Below, in pieces: positions 1 through 8,200 of a stretch of 16,417 nucleotides of DNA (the stretch's first letter is position 1; the number at the start of each line of letters is the position of its first letter). The notes beneath the pieces were generated by a model. It did no database searches. It had not been told where the DNA came from and saw only the letters and a list, made by a program, of their open reading frames with translations. The stretch comes from Nitrospinota bacterium. GTDB lineage: Bacteria; Nitrospinota; Nitrospinia; UBA9942. A program made the position numbers and the translations under genes. The stretch spans positions 1-16,417 of the forward strand of contig JACQEW010000133.1 of assembly GCA_016200365.1 (NCBI GenBank), read 5' to 3'.

Positions 1-1323
1 AGCCGTAAGGAGCTTATTGGACTTACCCCATGGGATATCCATCCCATGGATGGTAGGGAGAGAATATTAAAAGCATTTAGTGAGGGGATAAGAACAGGTC
101 ATGTTACATTCATAAATGGAAAGGTATTAAGAAAGGACAGAACGATTATTCCTGTGGATATTACAGGCTCGGTTATTCAATATGGCGATAAAAAGGTAAT
201 GCAGGGCATTTTCAGGGATGTAAGGGAAAGGGAAATCTTTGAGCAGCAGATTATAGAGAGCCGTCTTATGTTCAGGACACTCCTCGACTCCATTCATGAC
301 TATGTTTCACTTCATGATACAGATTGTATGATAAGAATGGCTAATACATCCCTCGCAGAATTTATGAATCTCCCTATCAGGGAAATGATAGGGAAAAAAT
401 GCGAGGATGTATATCACTGCAAAGGTATAGGAGAGAACTGTCCTGTAATAAGGGCAACAAAAAGCAGAAAACTGGAGTTCTCCGAGCTTGCAATTTATAA
501 CCGCATCTTTCAGGTATGGGCATATCCATTATTAAATATCAGAGGCGAGTTTGAAGGTATTATACAGCAGAGGAGGGACATAACGGAGCAGAAGATAATT
601 GAGTCCGAGATATTCCAGTTAGAAAAAATGGCAGAGCTTGGAAATATGGTAGGCGGGATTGCCCATGAGCTCCGAAATCCATTAAATACCATAAACACTG
701 CTTTATATCTTCTGAAAAAGGTAGTAAACGAATCCAATGTCAATGTAGATTCCTACATATCACAAATTAAAAATAGTGTCGAGAGGTGCGACAATATCAT
801 AATGGACATCCTTAATTTCGCCCGCCCTTCAAAGACAGAAATAGAAAGTATCAATATCAGCTCCCTTATTGAACAAATCCTCGTTCTAATCGGGGTAGAG
901 ATATCAGATAAAAATATTAGAGTTATAAAGAAACTCCATGACCCCAATGCAGCGATAGAAGGCAGCATGAATGTCGTCCGACAGATATTTTTAAATCTCA
1001 TTACAAATTCAATACAGGCAATGGATGAGAATGGGGAGATTATAATAGAAACCGGTCTGGTTCAGGACTGTTCTCTGAGTAAGGGCTGCGGGTGTGAATG
1101 TGTATCCATAAAGATTTCGGATAACGGCATTGGAATGGATGCTGAGACCTTGAAAAATCTATTTAAGCCATTTTTTACGACCAAAAAGGGCGGGACAGGA
1201 TTGGGGCTTTACCTGATAAAAAAGGGTGTAGAAAAACATAAAGGCAGGATTGATGTCCAGAGTGAAAAGGGCAAAGGAACGACCTTTGTCGTAGAATTGC
1301 CAGTGAAACAAACACAAGGCTAA
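1..1323 (+). CDS. PAS-PAS sensor histidine kinase, 5' end outside the window
   Basis: The frame is open from base 1 and reads as PAS sequence before the first ATG (46), so the gene starts upstream and only its last 440 residues are seen. Order: C-terminal part of one PAS/PAC domain (about residues 1-85), a second PAS (about 90-200) with a CKGIGENCP insertion, a HisKA dimerisation domain with H-box GIAHELRNPLN (phospho-acceptor His at 664-666), then a HATPase_c domain with N-box NLITNSIQAM, G1 box DNGIGMD and G2 box GGTGLGLYL. All catalytic boxes are intact. No membrane segment is visible, so this part is cytoplasmic. In this family the enzyme autophosphorylates and passes phosphate to a response regulator; the receiver protein at 1759 is the obvious candidate partner, with a small gene between them. 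Oddity: a cysteine cluster (C, CGCEC) lies between the N and G1 boxes. The ligand cannot be read from sequence. Confidence 0.93.
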   Translation, partial: SRKELIGLTPWDIHPMDGRERILKAFSEGIRTGHVTFINGKVLRKDRTIIPVDITGSVIQYGDKKVMQGIFRDVREREIFEQQIIESRLMFRTLLDSIHDYVSLHDTDCMIRMANTSLAEFMNLPIREMIGKKCEDVYHCKGIGENCPVIRATKSRKLEFSELAIYNRIFQVWAYPLLNIRGEFEGIIQQRRDITEQKIIESEIFQLEKMAELGNMVGGIAHELRNPLNTINTALYLLKKVVNESNVNVDSYISQIKNSVERCDNIIMDILNFARPSKTEIESINISSLIEQILVLIGVEISDKNIRVIKKLHDPNAAIEGSMNVVRQIFLNLITNSIQAMDENGEIIIETGLVQDCSLSKGCGCECVSIKISDNGIGMDAETLKNLFKPFFTTKKGGTGLGLYLIKKGVEKHKGRIDVQSEKGKGTTFVVELPVKQTQG

Positions 1324-1337
1324 AAGGCTAAAAGGGG
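1316..1337. repeat. Octamer repeat, left flank of the four-helix-bundle gene
   Basis: Tandem copies of AAAAGGCT run from the last codons and stop of the histidine kinase into the gap, continuing as a purine-rich tract to 1366. The sequence is an imperfect inverted match of the array at 1721-1757, so the two flank the four-helix-bundle gene. Confidence 0.6.
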
Positions 1338-1366
1338 AAAAGATAAAGAGGGGAAAAGGGGGGAAG

Positions 1367-1720
1367 ATGAAAAAGCAGAGATTTGAAGATTTGGAGGTAT
1401 GGAAGCATGCCTATCAATTAAGTGTAGAGATATTTAAGGCTTTTAAGGGGTGTAAAGATTATAGCTTTAAAGATCAAATTACAAGAGCTTCTCTGTCTAT
1501 GCCATCTAATATTGCAGAAGGCTATGAAAGGGATTCAAACAAAGAATTCATCCACTTTTTATATATTGCCAAAGGCTCTTGTGGGGAATTGAGAGCTCAA
1601 TTATATATTGCTATAGAAATTGGATACTTAGAAAGAGAAGTAGGAATCATATTTATCGAAAAGGCTAAAGAAATTTCATATATGTTAAATGGATTAATTC
1701 AAAAGCGTAAGTCTTTTTAA
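1367..1720 (+). CDS. Four helix bundle protein (23S rRNA IVP / TIGR02436-like)
   Basis: This 117-residue protein has the family's hallmark pattern: N-terminal FEDLEVWKHAYQLSVEIF, central QITRASLSMPSNIAEGYER, and a helical C-terminal half containing FLYIAKGSCGELRAQL. Length and motifs match the small four-helix-bundle proteins often encoded in intervening sequences of 23S rRNA genes or as stand-alone accessory genes; a relative, Avd, works in diversity-generating retroelements. Its biochemical role is not established. The ATG at 1367 follows a purine-rich, Shine-Dalgarno-like stretch (GGGGGGAAG). Here it separates a histidine kinase from a receiver protein, on the same strand, with octamer repeats on both sides in opposite orientation, which looks like an inserted cassette (inference). 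No reverse transcriptase or variable repeat is visible nearby, so a retroelement link is not supported. Family assignment is firm; function is unknown. Confidence 0.9.
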   Translation: MKKQRFEDLEVWKHAYQLSVEIFKAFKGCKDYSFKDQITRASLSMPSNIAEGYERDSNKEFIHFLYIAKGSCGELRAQLYIAIEIGYLEREVGIIFIEKAKEISYMLNGLIQKRKSF

Positions 1721-1757
1721 CCTCTTAACCTTTAGCCTTTTAACCTTTTAACCTTTT
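1721..1757. repeat. Octamer repeat, right flank of the four-helix-bundle gene
   Basis: Tandem CCTTTTAA-type octamers begin right after the TAA of the four-helix-bundle gene and end one base before the ATG at 1759. They are an imperfect inverted match of 1316-1337. They occupy the place where the next gene's Shine-Dalgarno would lie, and none is visible. Confidence 0.6.
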
Positions 1758-1758
1758 T

Positions 1759-2433
1759 ATGAACATTCTTATCGTTGACGACCAGAAATTTTTCTTGACT
1801 ATGTATGAGGGGCTTTTAAGAGAGGCTAACCCTTCCTGCAATATAATCTCTGCTGAGACAGGGAGGGATGCTGTATCGAAATTTCACAGCGGTATTGACA
1901 TAGTTATTCTCGATTATCAGCTGCCTGATATGGATGGAATCAGTGTAATGAAAGAGATGTTATCAAAATGCACTGATATGCCCATTATTATGGTTACAGG
2001 GGAAGGCTCTGAGGAGATAGCAGCGGCAGCAATTAAAAACGGGGCTTATGACTATGTGGTAAAGACAAATGAATACATAAAAACCCTCCCTTTTGTTGTA
2101 GAGCATTGCTTTGAAAGGAAAAGACTTATCGAAGAAAAGAAAAAGATGGAGGAGCAGAAGATAGAGATTGAAAGGCTCAGGGTATTAAAGGAGGTAGCAG
2201 CAGCCTTGAGCCATGAGATAAATAACCCCCTTACGAGCATAGTAATGACAGTCCATCTATTGCAAAAGAGATATGAGAAAGACGAAAATATAATGTCTAA
2301 GCTCAGGCTGCTGATGGAGAATGCGAGGAGGATAGAGGAGAAGATAGCCAAGCTCTCAAATGCCGTAGCAGTGGTCAGCACGGATTATCCTGGCGGGAGC
2401 AAGATAATAGACATCGAAAAATCGGCTAAGTAA
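1759..2433 (+). CDS. Response regulator receiver protein with HisKA (DHp) domain, no ATPase domain
   Basis: The 224 residues comprise a receiver domain (about 1-118) and, after a charged coiled coil (about 119-143), a HisKA-like segment (about 144-205) with H-box ALSHEINNPLT, His152. The receiver has the acidic pair D7/D8, phospho-acceptor D52 in ILDYQLPDMDG, T80 and K102, so it should accept phosphate. After the H-box the protein ends with no N, G1 or G2 box. It therefore cannot autophosphorylate alone and has no DNA-binding output domain. It could pass phosphate between D52 and H152, dimerise with a kinase, or be the remnant of a hybrid kinase (inference). The PAS kinase upstream is the likely donor. 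The ATG at 1759 abuts a repeat and has no clear Shine-Dalgarno. The stop at 2433 is followed by non-coding repeat sequence, with no ATPase-like frame. Confidence 0.9.
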   Translation: MNILIVDDQKFFLTMYEGLLREANPSCNIISAETGRDAVSKFHSGIDIVILDYQLPDMDGISVMKEMLSKCTDMPIIMVTGEGSEEIAAAAIKNGAYDYVVKTNEYIKTLPFVVEHCFERKRLIEEKKKMEEQKIEIERLRVLKEVAAALSHEINNPLTSIVMTVHLLQKRYEKDENIMSKLRLLMENARRIEEKIAKLSNAVAVVSTDYPGGSKIIDIEKSAK

Positions 2434-2500
2434 CGGTGTTTCTGTAGCTCAAGCCTTCAGGCTCTTATTCGTAAAATTCTTGCTTTTTTGGCAAAAAATT

Positions 2501-2601
2501 TTTTAACGCAAAGTTAAAAGAAAGGAGGCAAAGGCGCAAAGATGTGCTTGAACAATTATCTCTTTGTGACTTTCTTTATCCTTTGCGTCTTTGCGTTAAA
2601 A
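2501..2601. repeat. Palindromic element with ACGCAAAG arms
   Basis: Arms 2501-2513 and 2589-2601 are perfect 13-bp inverted repeats (TTTTAACGCAAAG), and further ACGCAAAG/GCGCAAAG copies lie inside. The element fills the gap after the receiver gene and extends into the minus-strand gene, whose last codons and stop (2576-2601) it supplies. It resembles the palindrome at 8528-8659. Confidence 0.75.
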
Positions 2602-4387
2602 TGTTTTTTCCTTTTTGGTTCCGGACTGTCCGGGTTAGGATTGACGAATTAAAAATAATAAGCGCACAGGCATAAGCTGCTGCTGAAAGGATGAGGGCGG
2701 TTTTAAAGCCAAATGATAGGGCTATCAGGATTACAAGGACAGAGCTCATCACAGAAGAACAGCCGTTTACACACCATGCCCAGGGTATCAGCCAACCTCC
2801 CCTATCCCCTCCTTCAGAAGGAGGGGAAGGGGGAGGTTGTGAAGGAGGGGATGAAGGGGAGGTCAATATTCTTATACCTCTTGGAAAGGGCATTCCCATG
2901 AGAAACCCCATCGGGAAGAGAAGGATAAAAGAGATTATTTGCCGCCATATAATCCCTTCAGGTAATATTATTTCAAGCAACGATGGTAAAGATAAGGCAT
3001 ATATGACTATGATACTGCATAGAGCTAAAAGACAGAACCTAAACTCCCGACTCCCGACTCCCGACTCCCGACTTTTTATATTTTTGCCTGAGACATAACT
3101 ACCTATGCCTGATGAGATTAGAATGGTAAAGAGCACTGTGGATATGGAATAGACAGGATGTCCTAAATAAAGTATAAACACCTGTATCATGCTTATCTCG
3201 GCAAACATAAATCCCATACCTATGAAAAAGAAATATGATAGCAGGACAGGCGTCCCGCCTGTCAGTCGAGAGTCGGGAGTCCTTATGAAAAAAAATATGG
3301 GTAATACTATAAAAATGATGCTTGCAATCAACGCCTGTATAAAGACTGCCGGGACAATATATCCGCCCTCTAAAAAGGGCTGCCATTTTTCCCCAAAGAT
3401 ATTATAGGTATCTTTGATTCTATCCCATTTAAAAAAGTGATGAAAGAAGGGTCTATCGTCAGTAACCGGACTTATATCAAACAGATAGTCTTTAAAGAAT
3501 CTCTCCCGAACCTGCGCATCTATTATTTTCGATATAAGATTAAAATAGAGCGGCTCCTGAAACCTGTTGTATATGTTTGTCTCCTCCCTGTTTATGCCGT
3601 GATAATATTCAATGTCAAAATGCCTCTCCCTGCAAAATTCCTTTATCTTCTTAATATCGGAGCGGCTTAATTCATCTCTTTTTATGATGATTGTAATTGT
3701 CCCCCATGTCCTGATAACAGATATATGATTTTCAGGTGAGGGGACACCTATCTCTTCAAGAGCCTTCAGCGCCATACTTATGATTCGCAGCTCATGTCTC
3801 GGCGGCGGGATGAGATAAAGGGTAATTGATAGAACGCCCTTTTCGTCGAGGTGTCCGATATAGTCTTTAAATGCCTCAACAGTAAAATGGTAGTCCTCTG
3901 TCAATCCGTATATCCCTGACGATGCTGCTGCCAGCGTATCCTGCGGCGAAATCTGGATTATGTCATATCTTTTTTTTGAGGCGCGGATAAATGCCCTTGC
4001 ATCGCCAATCTTTGAATCATTTTTTACCATATCAATAATCAAGGGATAGAATTCTATGGTCTCGATATTCTGTGCGTTATGGTAGATTGCCGAGAGGACA
4101 TCCAGTCCGCCCCTTGGGTCAAATATAAGCACATCATTAGGTTCTGTAAGATAATAGGGGACAGCCGATGGAAGATAGTCTGTAAAGGAGATTTCTTGCT
4201 TATTGCCGCTGAATTTTGTAATTGCATTGAGGCTCCCGCCGTCAATTGTAAGCCCTATCTGCTCGGGCAGCCTCTCCTGAAATTTGAGGCTTAAGCCGGG
4301 TGCAAATCTTACAGCCCCGCTCTTTACTGCATCTATTCTTGAGAAGGAGTCCCATCTTGTTTCTATTTTCTCTGCAAGGAATCCCAT
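2576..4387 (-). CDS. Spermidine-synthase-like membrane protein, C-terminal part (frame-disrupted)
   Basis: Contains a Rossmann-type spermidine-synthase/methyltransferase domain (about residues 55-270; nucleotide-binding loop VLIFDPRGGLDVL) followed by five or more hydrophobic segments (from about 345 to 590), including SYFFFIGMGFMFAEISMIQV and an AWCVNG region. With the part at 4363-5112 it forms one typical membrane-SpdSyn architecture: N-terminal membrane block, soluble domain, C-terminal membrane block. Such proteins are usually annotated spermidine synthase-like, and true aminopropyltransferase activity is doubtful. The start at 4387 is forced: it lies in the second copy of a 32-bp duplication with no Shine-Dalgarno, and the true N-terminus is upstream in another frame. 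Three low-complexity insertions (2794-2838, 3043-3073, 3245-3281) add peptides such as SRESGVGSRE and PPSPPSEGG in loops, and the tail LTQRRKG comes from a palindromic repeat. It is a recent pseudogene, a split gene or a phase-variable gene. Confidence 0.8.
   Translation of the reverse strand: MGFLAEKIETRWDSFSRIDAVKSGAVRFAPGLSLKFQERLPEQIGLTIDGGSLNAITKFSGNKQEISFTDYLPSAVPYYLTEPNDVLIFDPRGGLDVLSAIYHNAQNIETIEFYPLIIDMVKNDSKIGDARAFIRASKKRYDIIQISPQDTLAAASSGIYGLTEDYHFTVEAFKDYIGHLDEKGVLSITLYLIPPPRHELRIISMALKALEEIGVPSPENHISVIRTWGTITIIIKRDELSRSDIKKIKEFCRERHFDIEYYHGINREETNIYNRFQEPLYFNLISKIIDAQVRERFFKDYLFDISPVTDDRPFFHHFFKWDRIKDTYNIFGEKWQPFLEGGYIVPAVFIQALIASIIFIVLPIFFFIRTPDSRLTGGTPVLLSYFFFIGMGFMFAEISMIQVFILYLGHPVYSISTVLFTILISSGIGSYVSGKNIKSRESGVGSREFRFCLLALCSIIVIYALSLPSLLEIILPEGIIWRQIISFILLFPMGFLMGMPFPRGIRILTSPSSPPSQPPPSPPSEGGDRGGWLIPWAWCVNGCSSVMSSVLVILIALSFGFKTALILSAAAYACALIIFNSSILTRTVRNQKGKNILTQRRKG
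2794..2838. repeat. GC-rich inverted repeat inside the spermidine-synthase-like gene
   Basis: Two 22-bp arms (2794-2815 and 2817-2838) pair with two mismatches around one base. On the minus strand the region is in frame and encodes a proline/glycine-rich stretch containing PPSPPSEGGDRGG between two membrane segments. Related CCCCTT hairpins occur at 6217-6240 and 11503-11591. Confidence 0.75.
3043..3073. repeat. Heptamer tandem repeat (ACTCCCG)4 inside a coding region
   Basis: Four exact copies of ACTCCCG plus three bases. Read on the minus strand it encodes SRESGVGSRE between two membrane segments. The same heptamer is found at 3274-3280 (inverse orientation) and twice at 6026-6039 in glnE. 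Confidence 0.9.
3245..3281. repeat. Hairpin plus heptamer insertion inside a coding region
   Basis: An 8-bp perfect hairpin (GACAGGCG, loop TCC, CGCCTGTC; 3245-3263) is followed by an inverse-orientation copy of the ACTCCCG heptamer. It is in frame on the minus strand and encodes TPDSRLTGGTPV before a membrane segment. Confidence 0.75.
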
Positions 4388-4408
4388 CTTGTTTCTATTT
4401 TCTCTGCA
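4350..4408. repeat. 32-bp tandem duplication that breaks a reading frame
   Basis: A unit beginning TCCCATCTTGTTTC at 4350 restarts at 4382 and repeats perfectly for 27 bases; the flank AAGGA also precedes both copies. The period of 32 is not a multiple of three. Both reading frames encode AEKIETRWDS across it, showing that the copies come from one codon series. Removing one unit joins the frames at 4363-5112 and 2576-4387 into one protein. Confidence 0.93.
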
Positions 4409-5112
4409 TCAGGATAGCGAAGGGCAGCAGGGAGTCCTTTATATGAAGATATATTTATTTCCATAAAGGACGGTGAGAAAATTATGAGCGACAGGGGGAT
4501 GGTTATAAGAAAAAGGCGATAGGGAAAACCCTGCCCTCTCTTTGCAGCATAAAATACAGCAGATGCCAATATACCCGAAATTGCCGATGCTGCTACAGCA
4601 TTGGATACCCCTATCAGAAAAAATATAATGAGTGCAGACAGACAGCCGCTTCCTGCACCAAGAAGGTCGGAGAAATATATCCTGTGAGCCCTATCGCTGA
4701 ATCTAAAAAGACTTAGGGATATGGTCATGCCGGAAAAAAAGAAAGGGATGGAAAGAAGGATGTAGTAGATAAACAGGTAAATTATCTGCAAAGGGTCCCA
4801 TGCAATCTTTACAGGGTCAAAGGCTATATGATTCGTAATGATGTATGATAAGAGAGAAGATATGGAAAAGAATAGAGCCCCATTTGATAAAACAGAATAG
4901 GTATCTTTTTTCAGTATGGATGGAAAGAGCATCAGGAAGGAGCCGCTTGCACCGTATCCGAGGAGTGCCATGCTTACGACCATGAAGGCGAAGTGATACC
5001 ACTGTGCGATAGAAAAGACCCTTGTCAGAGAGATTTCAAACAGGAGGGTGGAGAAGGATATGAGGTATATACCGATGTATATAAGGGATGGTTCTTTCAA
5101 TGGGGGATTCAT
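4363..5112 (-). CDS. Spermidine-synthase-like membrane protein, N-terminal part (frame-disrupted)
   Basis: The 249 residues hold about six to seven hydrophobic segments (roughly 8-30, 38-62, 74-95, 103-130, 148-190, 199-215), with GMTISLSL and IYFSDLLGAGSGCL, the latter typical of the N-terminal membrane block of spermidine-synthase-like proteins. The ATG at 5112 is preceded by a weak AAAAGG ribosome site. The frame runs into a 32-bp tandem duplication and stops at 4363 with a spurious tail LQRK, while the catalytic-like domain continues in the next frame from 4387. The 25-bp overlap would permit translational coupling, but there is no ribosome site for the second frame. The parsimonious reading is a single gene of about 840 codons recently frameshifted by slippage, or a phase-variable gene in its off state. 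An assembly error is also possible. Confidence 0.8.
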   Translation of the reverse strand: MNPPLKEPSLIYIGIYLISFSTLLFEISLTRVFSIAQWYHFAFMVVSMALLGYGASGSFLMLFPSILKKDTYSVLSNGALFFSISSLLSYIITNHIAFDPVKIAWDPLQIIYLFIYYILLSIPFFFSGMTISLSLFRFSDRAHRIYFSDLLGAGSGCLSALIIFFLIGVSNAVAASAISGILASAVFYAAKRGQGFPYRLFLITIPLSLIIFSPSFMEINISSYKGLPAALRYPDAEKIETRWDSLQRK

Positions 5113-5128
5113 CTAAAATACCTTTTAA

Positions 5129-5243
5129 AATTTCCAATTTCCAATTTCTAATTTCCAATAAAAAAACAAAATATCCAATGGATACATTTGAAAATTGGGC
5201 ATTGAAAATTTATTAGAAATTGGTAATTAGAAATTGAAAATTA
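5129..5243. repeat. AT-rich heptamer repeats between two minus-strand genes
   Basis: TTTCCAA heptamers (5131-5158, one variant) are followed by inverted relatives (GAAATTGG, GAAATTGA; 5190-5243), so the gap can fold back on itself. The right part supplies the glnE stop codon and its final FNF residues. The same heptamer appears inside glnE at 7016-7029. Confidence 0.7.
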
Positions 5244-8200
5244 TTCTATTATATACCTCCCTTACCTTTTCAGTGCAGGACTCGAAGTCTTTGTATAATT
5301 TATCACCTGCGCTTTCACCGTTGTCTTTATAACCCAGTTTTTTTGCCAGCGATGAAAGCTCGTCCCTCGAATCGGGGATAATGCTCAGAGGGCGGTCATG
5401 CTCTATCCTGATACGGCTCTCAATCTTCCTTAAAAAAAGGTAGCTCATTGAAAGGGTCTGATAGTCCATTTCTGAGATAAGCCTCTTTTCCCTGAGAAAT
5501 TTCATGGTGTCCAGACTTCCTGTCCCGCGGATCTCCTTAAAATTACCGCCATATTTAAGCTGGAGAAACTGTATTATAAATTCTATATCGACTATCCCTC
5601 CCCTTCCCAATTTTATATCCCTGCCTAAAGCAGATTTTATACGCTCCTGCTCAATCCTCTTTCTCATCCTGTCAATCTCTTTTGCAACAGCAGGCTCAAA
5701 GGGGGTATCGTATACAAAACTGTGAATTATATTTATCAATTCCATGCCGAGCCTCTCATCTCCGGCAATAAATCTCGCCTTTGTAAGCGCCTGTCTCTCC
5801 CATACCTCGCCCCTCTTTTGATAATAATTTTCATACCCTTTGAGTGTCATAACGAGGACGCCCTTTTCTCCATCAGGACGCAGCCTCGTATCAACCCTAT
5901 ACGCGAAACCGAAGCGGGTCATCCCGCTTATCGCATATATCAGTTTTTCGCAGAGCTTGGAGAAAAAGAAATGGTTGCTGATCCTATCTTTTGACTCTAT
6001 CGCCGTCTGGAGACGGCTCCTACCGACTCCCGACTCCCGACTTCCAGTTGTCTCTCCGTCATTGGAATAGGCAAAGACTATATCAAGATCCGACCCGAAA
6101 CTCAGCTCCCTTCCCCCAAGTTTGCCCATAGCTATAATTGCAAATCTGCTTCTCTCAAAATCCCCCGCCCCAAGCTTCGCTTGGGTTCCCCGCCCCTTTG
6201 AATAACCACTCCTCAATCCTCCCCTTAAATAAGGGGAGGAGAAAGGTGGGGTTATCTCCATCGGTTCCCCATACCTCTTTACAAGGTCATCTTCCACCAA
6301 TTTAATGGAGAACTCTATGTAGACATCAGCCAGACTGGAAAGCTCCGACATTATATCCCGAAGCCCTGCTATTCCCAGTATGTCTCTTAATCCTATCCTC
6401 AATTCCTCTCCCCTCTTGAATTTACATAATTCATCGAGGGAGCTTTCGTAAGTATCAGCGGACTTCAAAATTCCGGCAAGCCCATCCCTTAGCATCTCTT
6501 TTGTCTTTCCCTGATAGATGTTTTCAGTTATTAAAATTGCATCCGCCAGCTCAGGCTGTTGAATGAGTATGTTTGAAAGGTATTGACTTGTCCCGAAGAT
6601 AGAGCTTAAGCTCTTAACTGTGCCCTCGCTTCCGGAAAGGACTGAATAAATCATCTCTCTCACCCTGCCGGCATCTATAAATTTTTCAAAGTTATTGATT
6701 GCCAAATCTGCATCGGGCAATTCAGCGCATTTTTTTAAAAGAGACGGCAGCGTGCGGTTGAAATATCTTTTGCTTCGGACGGTAGGATGGGCATAGGCGC
6801 CGCCATCCCTCATTAAAAGAAGATTCCTGCGTGTCATTTCAGGCGATTTTAATCCTATCTCCTTAAGAACGGCAATAGAAGATACGGGGTCGTCAATATC
6901 TATCTGCCATTGCGATACATCTTCCCTCATTTCGGTAATATCGTATATGTCGGTAGAAAATAGGTTATCGTATATCTTCCTGACATTTTCCGTATGATAA
7001 TTGTACATTTCCATCAATTGGAAATTGGAAATTCGGGGCACCCACGAAAGTGGGTCGTGAAAATTTTTATTTATCCCCATCTTCCTTGCCAATGTTATCA
7101 ATTCCTCAGGATCTTCGGGAATATCATGGGTCTGTCTTCCGCTCAGCAGTTGAATCCTGTTCTCGATGTCTCTCAAAAACAGATAGGCATTGGACAGGCT
7201 AAAATATTCCGAATATGAAAGAAACCCCTTTTCCGAGATGCGGTGAAGTGTCCTCATTGAATTCTTATCCCTGAGCCATTTTTCCCTTCCGCCGTATATC
7301 AATTGAAATGACTGGACAATAAACTCAATCTCCCTTATACCTCCGTATCCAAGCTTCACATTATGCTTGCCGTTTCTCTTAATCTCGAGGCTGCGGTTAA
7401 TCTTATCCTTCATCTCCTTTATCTCTCTCAATGCCGAAAAGTCGAGATATTTCCTGAATATAAAGGGTCTTATCGTTTCCATAAAATTTTTTCCCAATGA
7501 CATGCTCCCTGCTGCAGGTCTGCATTTTAAAAGAGCCTGCCTCTCCCATGCCTGCCCCCATGATTCATAATATATCTCGGCGCTTCTTAGGGAATTGGTT
7601 ATATCTCCGCTCTTGCCCTCGGGTCTCAAATCGAGGTCTATGCGGAAGACCTGTCCCTCATCGGTTATTTCAGTAATCATCTTTGTAATCATCCTTGACA
7701 AGTGGACAAAATATTCATGGGTTGTTATCTGATTTTCAATGTTTCTGTTGGGCGACTCTATGCCGGATGTCATGCCTTTATCAGAGGAATATATATACAG
7801 GAGGTCAATATCGGAGCTGAAATTCAGCTCCCTGCCGCCAAGCTTTCCCATGCCGAGTATTACAAATTCACAAAGTTTTTCAGAGCCGTCCATATCTTCA
7901 AAAAAAGGTGCGCCATATTTTCTCACCAATTCTCCATTGCAGTATTCATAAGCCTTTTGCAGGCAGGTATCTGCTGTATTGGATAAATCCTCTATTGTTT
8001 CTATGGTATCGGACTCCCTCATCAAGTCTCTTAAACCTATCCGCAAGAGCTCCCTGTTCTTGAATTTGCGGAGGGTATTCATTATCTCTTTTGAGCCTGA
8101 TGAGGCATTCCTTGAAAACATCTCCGAGAGGTCGTCATACATTTCATCCTTAAATCTCGACTTCTTCAGGATATGTGGATTTAAAAGCCATCCGGCATAA

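Noticed and set aside
1367..1720. Diversity-generating retroelement (Avd-like gene)
   Set aside because: The four-helix-bundle fold is shared with Avd, but no reverse transcriptase, template repeat or variable repeat is in the window.
2691..3098. Plus-strand frame opposite the spermidine-synthase-like gene
   Set aside because: It is open only because of the repeat-rich antisense sequence (Gly/Glu-rich, SRLPTPDSRL); no ribosome site or family motifs.
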